Origin: Eubacteriaceae bacterium
Lineage (GTDB): Bacteria > Bacillota > Clostridia > Lachnospirales > Lachnospiraceae
Length of the DNA stretch: 64,000 bases
Direction: 5' to 3'
NCBI GenBank assembly: GCA_910574915.1
Contig: CAJTCR010000007.1
Location: 62,001 to 126,000, forward strand
Shown here: one piece after another, positions 27,538 to 36,368 of the stretch
How positions within the stretch are numbered: the first letter of the stretch is position 1
How the letters are laid out: each line of letters opens with the position of its first letter
Program-made: the position numbers and the translations under genes
Notes under the pieces: model-generated
Told to the model about the DNA's origin: nothing
What the model saw: only the letters and a program-made list of their open reading frames with translations
Database searches by the model: none

Positions 27538-27694
27538 TAGATAGGAGGGACGCCGGAGGATGGGGAACGGGGCTGGCTTCCTATTCCTTTTCCAAAATGT
27601 AAGGAGCCCTAAGCAGCCTGCTAAGGGCTCCTAACCATTTTTCCAACGGAACCGAAAGCCAGCCCCGCTCCCGGCGTCCCACCACATCAAAAAA
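27538..27694 (+). repeat. Short palindromic element, copy I
   Basis: Outer arms GGGACGCCGG and CCGGCGTCCC (about 27551-27560 and 27674-27683) enclose GGGGCTGGCTT pairing with its complement. At the centre, GGAGCCCT (27603-27610) pairs with AGGGCTCC (27624-27631). It has the outer and variable stems of the family but lacks the GCGGCACC central hairpin. It sits between convergent GH5 and nagA and could serve both as a terminator. Confidence 0.75.
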
Positions 27695-27697
27695 CGA

Positions 27698-28846
27698 TCA
27701 CCCCTCCAAGCAAATCCCATCCTTTATCACCATCCGCACCGTTAGCGAATCATCCAAAAGCACAAGGTCTGCCTTTTTTCCTACTTCAATCGACCCGCGT
27801 TCACCAAATACGCCGAGCTGCTTTGCCGGATGGATTGTAGCGCAGGCGACGGCTGTTTCCAGCGGAATGTCCATCTGCGTCACGACGGTTTTTAAGCATT
27901 CCATCAGGTTGCAGACTGAGCCTGCGATGGCGCCGTCGCTGGCAAGGGTGGCTTTTTTGTTTTGGACATTGACATTGAGCCCGCCGAGCGTATAGCTGCC
28001 GTCTGGCATACCTGTGGCGCGGATGCTGTCGCTGATTAGTATCATGCGGTGTTCGCCCAGCATCTGGAACGTGGCGCGTACGGCGGACGGGTGAATGTGG
28101 ATGCCGTCGCAGACAAGCTCGGCGTATACGTGCGGGCTGTCGCTTACGGCGCCGATCACGCCAGGCTGTCTGTGGGAAAACGCGGGCATTGCGTTGTATA
28201 AGTGCACCGCGTGGTCGGCGCCGGCGTGGAAAGCAGCCATAGCCGTAGGGTAATCTGCGTTTGTGTGTGCCAGTGAAATGTGCACCCGGTTTTTTAACTG
28301 GGTAATAAACGGGATAAAATCAGGATTGTCCTCAGGTGCGACGCCGATAAATTTGACAAGCCCGCCGGAAGCTTCGATAAATTCCAGTGCCGTCTCTACG
28401 CTGCATGGGACGATATGCTTCGGATTTTGTGCGCCTTTTTTGACGCTGCTGATAAACGGGCCTTCCATATTGATGCCGATCAGGTCAGCGCCTTTGCCGC
28501 GGTGGTTTTGCCTGGCACACCGCTTTTGGTATTCGTCTGCGGTGCGCAGGATGCGCACAAGCGCCTGCTTTGGAAGCGTCATTGTGGCAGGGCAGATGCC
28601 GGTGATGCCGGCGTTTGCCTCGTACTGCGCAATGCCTTCTAGTGCGTTTAGCGTGCCGTCGCACAGGTCATAGCCTGCGCAGCCGTGAAAGTGTATGTCA
28701 ATCAGTCCCGGGATCGCATAGCAGCCGTTTGCGTCGATGGTGGCCTGATCGGCTGACTGGCGGGAAAATACACCGTCCTGCATGTAGATTTCACCTTTTT
28801 GAAAGGACTGGCCTTTTGTATAGACCATCGCGTTTTTAATAATCAT
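27698..28846 (-). CDS. nagA: N-acetylglucosamine-6-phosphate deacetylase
   Basis: The 382-aa amidohydrolase converts GlcNAc-6-phosphate to glucosamine-6-phosphate and acetate. Motifs seen are the metal-binding IDIHFHGCAGYD, the INMEGPFIS strand with its metal-binding Glu, and HLYNAMPAFSHRQPG. The start at 28846 overlaps the upstream rpiR-type stop by four bases (ATGA), with AAAGGAGGAAACG as ribosome site. It is the last gene of the nan operon, handling the product of NanE. No nagB is present in the window. Confidence 0.95.
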   Translation of the reverse strand: MIIKNAMVYTKGQSFQKGEIYMQDGVFSRQSADQATIDANGCYAIPGLIDIHFHGCAGYDLCDGTLNALEGIAQYEANAGITGICPATMTLPKQALVRILRTADEYQKRCARQNHRGKGADLIGINMEGPFISSVKKGAQNPKHIVPCSVETALEFIEASGGLVKFIGVAPEDNPDFIPFITQLKNRVHISLAHTNADYPTAMAAFHAGADHAVHLYNAMPAFSHRQPGVIGAVSDSPHVYAELVCDGIHIHPSAVRATFQMLGEHRMILISDSIRATGMPDGSYTLGGLNVNVQNKKATLASDGAIAGSVCNLMECLKTVVTQMDIPLETAVACATIHPAKQLGVFGERGSIEVGKKADLVLLDDSLTVRMVIKDGICLEG

Positions 28847-29667
28847 TCGTTTCCTCCTTTGGTAAGGGCTTTCAGCGTATTGCTGTGCAGGCTGTCTTTC
28901 GTACGTTTGTCCAGCTCGCTGTAGCACGAATAAAGAATGTCCAGGATAATCAGGATCGGAAACTGAGGAGAGATGACATGTCCCTGGTTTAAATGTGCAA
29001 GCGACGGAATTTGTACGACCTCGGTGCAGTATTCATAGAACTTTTCCTCATTTTGCGCGGTAATCAATACGGTTTTCGCTCCGCGCCTGTGGGATTCCCG
29101 CAGCAGGTAGAGCACGTCTTCGGTTTCGCTGCTGATACTGATGCCGAATACAAGGCTTTGCCTGTCCTGAAAAACAGCCCTCATGCGGATGAGATCGTTG
29201 TCCTGCAAGGAATCGATGTTGACGCCGATGCGCATAAACCGCATTTCCATCTCCGCGGCGGCATGTCCCGAGCTTCCGCGCCCGCAGGCAAGTACATGCT
29301 CCGCGGTGCTTAAATAGTGGGCGATGCGCGCAATCTGTTCTTCGTCTACAAGCTGGTACGTCTTATTTAACAGCTCCTGGTAAGTATTGAGGATCATCCT
29401 TGTATTGCCGGTCATGGAATCGCTTTCTGCCATGAAAGTCATCTCGTACTGGTACATAAATTCCCGGTAGCCACGATACCCGCATTTTTGGGCAAACCGG
29501 GACAGGGACGCTTCCGACACATAGAGCCTGTCAGCGACAGACTTCGAGGAAAAATCCACCTTTGTCTGATTATGAATAAAAAAATCTGCGATGCTTTTCT
29601 CGACAGCCGTAAAATTGTCGTAATTGCGTTCAATCACGGGTACGACTGATTTAATGTAATATTCCAT
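28843..29667 (-). CDS. MurR/RpiR family regulator of the nan operon
   Basis: The 274-aa protein has an RpiR HTH (about 10-80; KSVADRLYVSEASLSRFAQK) and a SIS domain (about 115-250; VLACGRGSSGHAAAEMEMRF). In this class, a phosphosugar such as ManNAc-6-phosphate or GlcNAc-6-phosphate is the usual ligand. The start at 29667 follows AAGAGGTCG; an upstream ATG at 29721 lies inside the kinase gene and is less likely. It is embedded in the operon it is likely to regulate. Confidence 0.9.
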   Translation of the reverse strand: MEYYIKSVVPVIERNYDNFTAVEKSIADFFIHNQTKVDFSSKSVADRLYVSEASLSRFAQKCGYRGYREFMYQYEMTFMAESDSMTGNTRMILNTYQELLNKTYQLVDEEQIARIAHYLSTAEHVLACGRGSSGHAAAEMEMRFMRIGVNIDSLQDNDLIRMRAVFQDRQSLVFGISISSETEDVLYLLRESHRRGAKTVLITAQNEEKFYEYCTEVVQIPSLAHLNQGHVISPQFPILIILDILYSCYSELDKRTKDSLHSNTLKALTKGGNE

Positions 29668-29702
29668 ATGATCGACCTCTTTGAGCAGCCAGTACAGCTT
29701 GT

Positions 29703-30593
29703 TTATGAATCTGGATGACATGCTTTAAAATGGTAAAATGCGCCGAGCATTCCGGCGTGGTTTTTATGTTTCGCAAAAGCAATGCGCACGGCGGATGCTA
29801 TGTGCTCTAACAGATAAAATCTGACTGCTTTTTCAATCCTTTCTGATAAATAGCTTTCCTGCGCCATAATGCCGCCGCCGAGTATCACAGCGCCTGGATT
29901 TAGTACATAGCACAGGTTTGCGATGCCAAGCCCCAGGATATCCACCATTTCATCAATGGCATGGATACAGATACGGTCTCCATGCGCGGCTGCGTCAAAG
30001 ATTCGCCGTCCGTTCCAGTCGTCTAATGGCTCGTGCTTGTTTTCCGATACCCGCCTGCACAGGCTGCTTGCAGAGCCAAGTGTCTGAAAGTCGCTGCCGC
30101 GCATACGCAGGTAGCCGACCTCGCAGGCGCTGTAGGACACTCCGCGGTAGAGCTGCCTGCCGGTCACCAGGCATCCGCCGATGCCGGTTCCGACCGTCAG
30201 CATCAGCATAGGATCAAAGCCGCAGCCCGCACCAGACAGATATTCGGAAAGCCCGGCGCAGTTGACATCGTTTTCCACCTCGCAGGGAATCTGGAACTGT
30301 TTTTCCAGAGATTCTTTCAGGCAAACGCCGGTATATCCAGGGATTAAAGGCGCTGCGTATAAAATGGCTCCTTTTTTCGTATCCACGATCCCGGCTGTCG
30401 AGATGCAGATGCCGGATATCGTATGTTCCTTTAAAAGCTGTCTGATAATCTGGGCTGCCTTTTCCAAAATGGAGGCGCCGCCCTTATGCGCTTCTGTCGG
30501 CATTTCCTTGTGAACCAGGATGCCGCCGTCTGCACAAATGATCCCATATTTTATGGCAGTTCCGCCAATATCAATGCTTACGTATTTTTTCAT
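29703..30593 (-). CDS. nanK: ROK family kinase, probable N-acetylmannosamine kinase
   Basis: The 296-aa ROK protein has the ATP-binding start VSIDIGGTAIKYGI, the catalytic region VENDVNCAGLSEYLSGAG and the second phosphate loop TVGTGIGGCLVTG. It lacks the usual ROK zinc cluster (HxCxxGxxGC); the equivalent region reads SACEVGYLRM. In this operon it should phosphorylate ManNAc released by the lyase, making the substrate of NanE. It overlaps the yhcH-type gene by four bases. A glucokinase role is less likely given the neighbours. Confidence 0.85.
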   Translation of the reverse strand: MKKYVSIDIGGTAIKYGIICADGGILVHKEMPTEAHKGGASILEKAAQIIRQLLKEHTISGICISTAGIVDTKKGAILYAAPLIPGYTGVCLKESLEKQFQIPCEVENDVNCAGLSEYLSGAGCGFDPMLMLTVGTGIGGCLVTGRQLYRGVSYSACEVGYLRMRGSDFQTLGSASSLCRRVSENKHEPLDDWNGRRIFDAAAHGDRICIHAIDEMVDILGLGIANLCYVLNPGAVILGGGIMAQESYLSERIEKAVRFYLLEHIASAVRIAFAKHKNHAGMLGAFYHFKACHPDS

Positions 30594-31063
30594 AGGCGTA
30601 CCTGCGCATTCGTGTCATATTTAATTTTAAAGATCGCTTTTTTTATCGTTTCTGGTTCGCTCACCTGCAATGCGGTCTGATGGCAGTCATTCGGATAACA
30701 GATTAAAAAATCGCCTTCCTGCAAAACGACGGAGCTGTTGCAGATGCCTTCCAGCGGCAGAAAGTCCTTGTCCTGCTGATAGGCAAGCTGTTTCATATTT
30801 TCAATAAAATTTACATTAATCATCTCAGTGCCGCGAAGCATCAGGTGCAGGTCAAGGTACTGCCTGTGCGCCTCCCAGACACGGTTTTTGGGTGCCGTTG
30901 TTGTATACTGCGTGATATTTACAAACAGGCGCTTTTGATCGATCTCATAGGTGCCGGCATCCAGTTCCAACAGGTCATGGCTTGCCGCATAGGTAAAACA
31001 GTCTTGCAGCGCCTGTGGTAAAAATGCATATTCCTTTAAGTTTTGTATATTTCCAAAGATCAT
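30590..31063 (-). CDS. YhcH/YjgK/YiaL family protein
   Basis: The 157-aa cupin-like protein belongs to the DUF386 family, which is common in sialic-acid operons and proposed to act in sugar anomer handling. Visible family features are the TTAPKNRVWEAHRQYLDLHL segment, with its candidate metal or substrate histidines, and FLICYPNDCHQTAL near the C-terminus. The start at 31063 follows AAAGGAG seven bases upstream; a longer start at 31078 would include that site. It lies between nanA and nanK. Confidence 0.88.
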   Translation of the reverse strand: MIFGNIQNLKEYAFLPQALQDCFTYAASHDLLELDAGTYEIDQKRLFVNITQYTTTAPKNRVWEAHRQYLDLHLMLRGTEMINVNFIENMKQLAYQQDKDFLPLEGICNSSVVLQEGDFLICYPNDCHQTALQVSEPETIKKAIFKIKYDTNAQVRL

Positions 31064-31140
31064 AAAATCTCCTTTCATGTTGTCTATTTGCGATCACACG
31101 GTTTTGGCAGCAGATTGCCGGTACCGATGCCCCGCGGCAG

Positions 31141-31224
31141 GCAGGGCGTGCCCGAAAGGTAAAAGGTTGTAAGAGAAATCGTTTTTTATTTTCAGGGAGA
31201 AGGTTGTTTTGGGCACGTCCCTGC
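31141..31224. repeat. Intergenic hairpin between nanA and yhcH
   Basis: The 175-base gap inside the operon contains GCAGGGCGTGCCC (31141-31153) pairing with GGGCACGTCCCTGC (31211-31224), one base bulged, around a 57-base AT-rich loop. It may set a processing or partial-termination point that makes nanE and nanA more abundant than the distal genes. Confidence 0.6.
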
Positions 31225-31238
31225 GGCTTTTGCAGGAG

Positions 31239-32159
31239 TTAACGCAGATACACTTCTTTTGCCGCGCGGATCATCGCGGCAGCCTGGCCTGCGATCAGCA
31301 GATCGTCTTCATTCAGTGCGGGGAGCGGCTTTCTGACGCCGCCTAAGTCAAGATCCTCGTTGATTTTAAGGACTTCTTTGATGACGCCGTACAGATTTCC
31401 GTGTGCCGTGCACATTTTGTATATAATTTCGTTTACGGAATACTGGATTTTACGTGCTTGTTCCAGTTCTCCAGCTTTGATGCATTCGTCCATTTTTAAA
31501 AACAGCTCCGGCATTGCGCCGTAAGTACCGCCGATGGCGCCTTCGGCGCCGATCACCCTGCCGCTGATAAACTGCTCATCCGGCCCGTTAAAAATAAGAT
31601 AAGAATCGCCTGCTGCCTGCTTGAACATCTGGATATCCTGCACCGGCATCGAAGAGTTTTTTACGCCGATGACCCGCGGGTTTTCCCGCATTTTTGCAAA
31701 CAGGCTCATGGTCAGGGAAACGCCTGCAAGCTGCGGAATATTGTAGATAATAAAATCTGTGTCAGGCGCGGCGTCGCTGATATCGTTCCAGTACTGCGCA
31801 ATCGCATGTTCCGGCAGATGAAAATAGATCGGAGGGATCGCGGCGATCGCGTCCGCGTGCAGGCTCTGCGCATGTGCCGCAAGCTCCATGCTGTCTTTGG
31901 TATTGTTGCATGCGACGTGCGCAATCACGGTCAGCCTGCCTTTTGCCTGAGCGGTAATGTTTTCCAGAACGAGCTTTTTTTCTTCCACGCTCTGGTAAAT
32001 GCATTCCCCCGAAGAACCGTTGACGTATACCCCTTTTACGCCTTTTTCGATATAGTAGTCAGTCAGTGCCCTTACCCCGTCGGCGCTGACGTTGCCGTCG
32101 CTGTCATAACATGCATAAAATGCGGGGATGATGCCCTTGTACTTTTCCAAATCTCTCAT
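31239..32159 (-). CDS. nanA: N-acetylneuraminate lyase
   Basis: The 306-aa TIM-barrel aldolase of the DHDPS/NAL family splits sialic acid to ManNAc and pyruvate. The Schiff-base residue is Lys167 in VIGVKNSS and the catalytic Tyr139 is in YNIP. The carboxylate-binding loop is NGSSGE where many family members have GSTGE. Neighbouring nanE and nanK argue for sialate lyase over dihydrodipicolinate synthase. The start follows AAAAGGAGAAG. Confidence 0.93.
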   Translation of the reverse strand: MRDLEKYKGIIPAFYACYDSDGNVSADGVRALTDYYIEKGVKGVYVNGSSGECIYQSVEEKKLVLENITAQAKGRLTVIAHVACNNTKDSMELAAHAQSLHADAIAAIPPIYFHLPEHAIAQYWNDISDAAPDTDFIIYNIPQLAGVSLTMSLFAKMRENPRVIGVKNSSMPVQDIQMFKQAAGDSYLIFNGPDEQFISGRVIGAEGAIGGTYGAMPELFLKMDECIKAGELEQARKIQYSVNEIIYKMCTAHGNLYGVIKEVLKINEDLDLGGVRKPLPALNEDDLLIAGQAAAMIRAAKEVYLR

Positions 32160-32182
32160 CGTTTTCTTCTCCTTTTTGAGTG

Positions 32183-32884
32183 TTATGCATAAAGCGCCTG
32201 CGCAAACGCGCGTGTCACAAGCTGCGGCCTTGTAATGACAGAGCCGACGACGACACAGAACGCGCCAAGCTCAATGACCCGCTTTGCCTTGGCTGGCGTG
32301 TCGATATTGCCCTCGGCAATGACCGGGTGCGAGGCATGTTCGACAATCTGGCGCAATATGTAAAAATCATCGGCTTCGATTTTCATGCCCTGGCTCTGCG
32401 GCGTATAGCCGACCATCGTCGTTCCGATAAAATCAAAGCCAAGCTGATCCGCATACATCGCTTCTTCTACCGTCGAGCAGTCAGCCATCCATAGCTGGCC
32501 TGGATAGGCTTCTTTCAGGCGGAAAAAAAAGTCGGAAAGCTCTGTCTGTCCCGGGCGCAGCCGTCCGGTCGCGTCCAGTGCGATAATCTCTGGCCGTACT
32601 TCCATCAGCTCTTCGACTTCTTTGAGCGTCGGCGTAATATAGACGCTGCTGTCAGCGTAATCACGCTTTACAATTCCGATGATAGGAAGGTTTACCTGAG
32701 ACTGGATTTCCAGGATATCTTCTTTTGTATTGGCGCGTATGCCAAAGGCGCCGCCTTGTTTTGCAGCGAGTGCCATCCTGCCCATAATGAAAGAGGAATG
32801 CAGCGGTTCGTCAGGAAGTGCCTGGCAGGATACAATCAGCTTCCCCTGCAGCCGCATAATTTTTTCGTTTGTTTGCTCGTTCAT
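32183..32884 (-). CDS. nanE: N-acetylmannosamine-6-phosphate 2-epimerase
   Basis: The 233-aa TIM-barrel enzyme converts ManNAc-6-phosphate to GlcNAc-6-phosphate. Family motifs are GGAFGIRAN, PIIGIVKRDY with the catalytic lysine, and PVIAEGNIDTPAKA; the phosphate-binding end reads FCVVVGSVITRP. It is the promoter-proximal gene of the minus-strand nan operon, with AAGGAGGTGAT as a near-perfect ribosome site. Confidence 0.95.
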   Translation of the reverse strand: MNEQTNEKIMRLQGKLIVSCQALPDEPLHSSFIMGRMALAAKQGGAFGIRANTKEDILEIQSQVNLPIIGIVKRDYADSSVYITPTLKEVEELMEVRPEIIALDATGRLRPGQTELSDFFFRLKEAYPGQLWMADCSTVEEAMYADQLGFDFIGTTMVGYTPQSQGMKIEADDFYILRQIVEHASHPVIAEGNIDTPAKAKRVIELGAFCVVVGSVITRPQLVTRAFAQALYA

Positions 32885-32913
32885 TTGTAATCACCTCCTT
32901 GGTTGTGGTTAAC

Positions 32914-32941
32914 AGTATACCTGGAAAGGAGGGAATTTCAA
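32914..32941 (-). promoter_or_regulatory. Promoter of the nan operon
   Basis: On the minus strand TTGAAA (32941-32936) and TATACT (32919-32914) are 16 bases apart, about 30 bases upstream of the nanE start. An RpiR operator would be expected here, but I could not define one. Confidence 0.6.
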
Positions 32942-33149
32942 GCAGTTTGGAAGCTTCTGAAAGTACTTGTCGCGATTTTTATCCCGTTGGCTAATTTATT
33001 GAAAATCCTTGCAGTCTTTTTGTGAAAATAGACAAAGGTTTTGATTCTTCTTTCGGAAACGTTTTTTGAAATTCAGTATGGCTTTGAAAACAGCAAATAT
33101 GCAAATGAAATGAAACTTGCACGATAAAATGGATCCCGGACGATAAGGC

Positions 33150-33178
33150 TTGTGTTCCCTGCCTAAATGCAGTATAAT
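33150..33178 (+). promoter_or_regulatory. Promoter of the hybrid-kinase operon
   Basis: TTGTGT (33150-33155) and TATAAT (33173-33178) are separated by 17 bases, 43 bases before the first kinase gene. Confidence 0.65.
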
Positions 33179-33221
33179 TTGAACAGCAAGCTTGATGGAT
33201 CGATTTGAAGGAGAAAACAAA

Positions 33222-36200
33222 ATGTATCATTGTCAAATAAATTTTTATTTTACAGGCATTCCATGCCAGGCTTTTGAGCAGATCAAAACTGCCGCGCCGC
33301 TTGCGCATTTTACGCATACGTTTTCACAAAGCAGGGAGCTGGACGCGGAACTGTTAGCGGACGCGGACGCGGTATTTGCAAATCTGGACGGAATGGACGA
33401 AAAGGGGGCGCTGCGCCTGCTGCTTACGCAAAAACGCGCGGATGCGCAGGTCATCGTGCTGGCGGACAGCAGCCAGGCGGATAGGACCGGCGCGTATTTA
33501 AACGAGCTTACCGACCTGTGGATCTGCCCGATGTCCGAGCAGATGATCCGATTTCGGTTTTTAAAATGGCAGCAGGCGTACAAAACAGACAAGGATTTTT
33601 GGCAGACAAGCCAGTATTTGGAGACGACGATCGACCATGTGCCAAACCTGATCTGGTATAAGGATAAAAACGGGATTCATGAAAAGGTCAATGAAAGCTT
33701 TTGCAGGACGGTCAATAAGACGAAGCAGCAGGTGCAGGGAAAAGGCCACGCCTATATCTGGGATGTGGAGGAGGATGACCCGGTATGTACTGCCTCCGAG
33801 CAGGAAGTGATGAAAAGCAAAAAGACGCGTGTTGCAGAAGAGAATGTAAAGACAAAGGAAGGGATGCGCAAGCTGATGACTTACAAATCCCCGCTGTATG
33901 ATTTAGACGGCAGTGTGATGGGGACGGTGGGCGTCGCGATCGATGTGACAAAGGAGCGTGTGTATGAAAAGGAAATAGAGCGTAAAAACCGGACGCTTGA
34001 GAAGATCTTTACGACGCTTGACTGCGGCGTGATGCGCCATTCCCTGGACGGGTCGCAGATCTTAAGCATTAACCGGGCGGCGCTTAATATATTGGGATAT
34101 GCGTCCCAGGAAGAGCTTGTTCAGGACGGCTTTCAGATGTGCGCGTCGACGATTTTGGAAGAAGACAAACAAAAGCTCCACCAGTGTATGCGGCGCCTGA
34201 AAAACGAAGGGGATTCGGTCAACCTGAATTACCGGGTACAGCATAAAAACGGGGAGATCCTGCATATCATGTGCAATATTAAGCTGCTAAAGGAAAACGG
34301 CAAAATGTTCTACCAGCGTTTTCTTTTAGACTGCACAGCGCAAAAGCAGCAGGAAAAGAAAAAAGAACGGCGGCAGATGGAACTTGTGCAGGCTTTGACC
34401 GTAGACTACAGTACGGTCTGCTTTTTTAATCTGAATACGGGCAAAGGCATTTCGATCCGGTGTGATGAAAAAGACAGCCGTGCGTTTGCGCCGAATGCCG
34501 ATGGAAATATATATTTTCATGAAAGCATGGAACACTACATACAGACGACGGTACATGAGGAAGACAGGGAAAAGCTGCGTCAGTTCGCATGTGCCTCGTA
34601 TCTGGTGCAGGGGCTTGCAAACGCGGATGTACAGCATGTCAATTACCGCGCGGTGATTGACGGCGAGATTTTATACTATCAGCTTAAGGCAGTGCGTGCC
34701 GGAAAATGGGAGAAGCAGCAGGGCATTGTGCTGGGCTTTCGCAGCGTAGACGTGGAAATCCGCAGGGAAATGGAACAAAAAAGCCTGCTGGAAAACGCGC
34801 TTTTGCAGGCAAACCGGGCAAGCAAGGCGAAAAGCGTGTTTTTATCGAATATGTCGCATGATATCCGCACGCCGATGAATGCGATTGTCGGATTTACCGC
34901 GTTAGCGATGACGCATATCGATCACCGCGACCAGGTAGAGGAATATTTGAAAAAGATCATGACGTCCGGCAACCATCTGCTCAGCCTGATTAACGACGTG
35001 CTGGATATGAGCCGGATTGAAAGCGGCAAGATGCATCTGGATGAAAAGCCGTGCTGCCTGCCGGACATCCTGCATGGGCTGCGCAATATTTTGCAGGCGG
35101 ATATTCATGCCAAGCGGCTGGACTTATATATGGACGCCGTGGACATTACAGACGAACAGATCTACTGCGACAAGCTGCGGCTGAACCAGGTACTGCTAAA
35201 CTTATTAAGCAATGCCGTAAAATATACGGCTGCGGGCGGCATTATCAGTATGCGGATTACGCAGAAGGCAGGAGCGCCTTTTGGGTATGCCAACTATGAG
35301 TTTGCCATCCGCGATACCGGCATTGGTATGAGCGAAGAGTTTGTATCGCATATTTTCGAACCGTTTGAGCGCGAAAAAAGCAGCACGATCAGCGGCATTC
35401 AGGGTACCGGGCTTGGAATGGCGATTACAAAAAATATCGTAGACCTTATGAACGGTACGATTGTGGTAAAAAGCGAGCAGGGCAAAGGGACGGAGGTGGC
35501 GGTCAGCTTTACGTTCCGCCTGCACAGCGGGGCAAAGGAACCGCAGGATATCCCGAAGCTGAAAAACTGCCGGGCGCTTGTAGTCGACGATGATTTTAAT
35601 ACATGCGACAGTGTAACGTATATGCTTGGGCAGATCGGTATGCGGGCGGAATGGACGCTGTCAGGAAAAGAAGCGCTGCTGCGTACGCATCAGGCGGTTA
35701 CGCGGGGGGATATTTATACGGTATATGTCATTGACTGGCTGCTGCCGGATATGAACGGCATTGAGGTGGCGCGCAGAATCCGCAAGGAAATGGGGGACGA
35801 CGTGCCGATTATCCTGCTGACGGCATACGACTGGTCGGATATAGAGGATGAGGCAAAACAAGCCGGGATTTCGGCATTTTGCAGCAAGCCGCTGTTTTTA
35901 TCGGAACTGCGTGGAACGCTGCACCATATTGTAAGCCAGGAAAGCAGACAGGAGGCTGTAGCGGCGGAGGCGGTCAGGCGGCATACCGGACATATCCTGC
36001 TTGCAGAAGATAATGAGATCAACCAGGAGATCGCCCAAGCGATCCTTGGGGACGCCGGATTTACGACAGAGATTGCAAGAAACGGGCAGATCGCAGTGGA
36101 TATGCTTGCCAATTCTGAGCCTGGGTACTACAGCCTGATCCTTATGGATGTACAGATGCCGGTGATGGACGGTTATACGGCAACGAAAAATATCCGCGCA

Positions 36201-36362
36201 CTTGCCGATCCCAACCTCGCTTCGATCCCGATCTTTGCCATGACAGCGAATGCGTTTGAGGAAGACAGGCAGGAAGCGCTAAAGTGCGGTATGAACGGGC
36301 ACCTGGCAAAGCCGATCGATGTGGAGGTGCTGCTTGCGACATTAGACAAAATCTTGTCTTAA
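33222..36362 (+). CDS. PAS-domain hybrid histidine kinase with two receiver domains
   Basis: The 1046-aa cytoplasmic protein has no membrane helix. Residues 1-110 form a divergent receiver-like domain, followed by two PAS-like domains (about 125-255 and 265-380) and a third sensor-like region (about 385-510). The HisKA H-box has His546 in SHDIRTPMNAIVGF, followed by HATPase_c (GIGMSEEFV, GTGLGMAI). Two C-terminal receivers have Asp838 (VIDWLLPDMNG) and Asp976 (LMDVQMPVMDG). No Hpt or DNA-binding domain is present, so output must go through another protein. The start at 33222 follows GAAGGAG. It is the first gene of a three-gene unit. Confidence 0.92.
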   Translation: MYHCQINFYFTGIPCQAFEQIKTAAPLAHFTHTFSQSRELDAELLADADAVFANLDGMDEKGALRLLLTQKRADAQVIVLADSSQADRTGAYLNELTDLWICPMSEQMIRFRFLKWQQAYKTDKDFWQTSQYLETTIDHVPNLIWYKDKNGIHEKVNESFCRTVNKTKQQVQGKGHAYIWDVEEDDPVCTASEQEVMKSKKTRVAEENVKTKEGMRKLMTYKSPLYDLDGSVMGTVGVAIDVTKERVYEKEIERKNRTLEKIFTTLDCGVMRHSLDGSQILSINRAALNILGYASQEELVQDGFQMCASTILEEDKQKLHQCMRRLKNEGDSVNLNYRVQHKNGEILHIMCNIKLLKENGKMFYQRFLLDCTAQKQQEKKKERRQMELVQALTVDYSTVCFFNLNTGKGISIRCDEKDSRAFAPNADGNIYFHESMEHYIQTTVHEEDREKLRQFACASYLVQGLANADVQHVNYRAVIDGEILYYQLKAVRAGKWEKQQGIVLGFRSVDVEIRREMEQKSLLENALLQANRASKAKSVFLSNMSHDIRTPMNAIVGFTALAMTHIDHRDQVEEYLKKIMTSGNHLLSLINDVLDMSRIESGKMHLDEKPCCLPDILHGLRNILQADIHAKRLDLYMDAVDITDEQIYCDKLRLNQVLLNLLSNAVKYTAAGGIISMRITQKAGAPFGYANYEFAIRDTGIGMSEEFVSHIFEPFEREKSSTISGIQGTGLGMAITKNIVDLMNGTIVVKSEQGKGTEVAVSFTFRLHSGAKEPQDIPKLKNCRALVVDDDFNTCDSVTYMLGQIGMRAEWTLSGKEALLRTHQAVTRGDIYTVYVIDWLLPDMNGIEVARRIRKEMGDDVPIILLTAYDWSDIEDEAKQAGISAFCSKPLFLSELRGTLHHIVSQESRQEAVAAEAVRRHTGHILLAEDNEINQEIAQAILGDAGFTTEIARNGQIAVDMLANSEPGYYSLILMDVQMPVMDGYTATKNIRALADPNLASIPIFAMTANAFEEDRQEALKCGMNGHLAKPIDVEVLLATLDKILS

Positions 36363-36368
36363 AAAGGT

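Noticed and set aside
31239-32159. Alternative call of dihydrodipicolinate synthase for the lyase gene
   Set aside because: The fold is shared, but the gene is embedded with nanE, yhcH, a ROK kinase and nagA, and no lysine-pathway gene is nearby.
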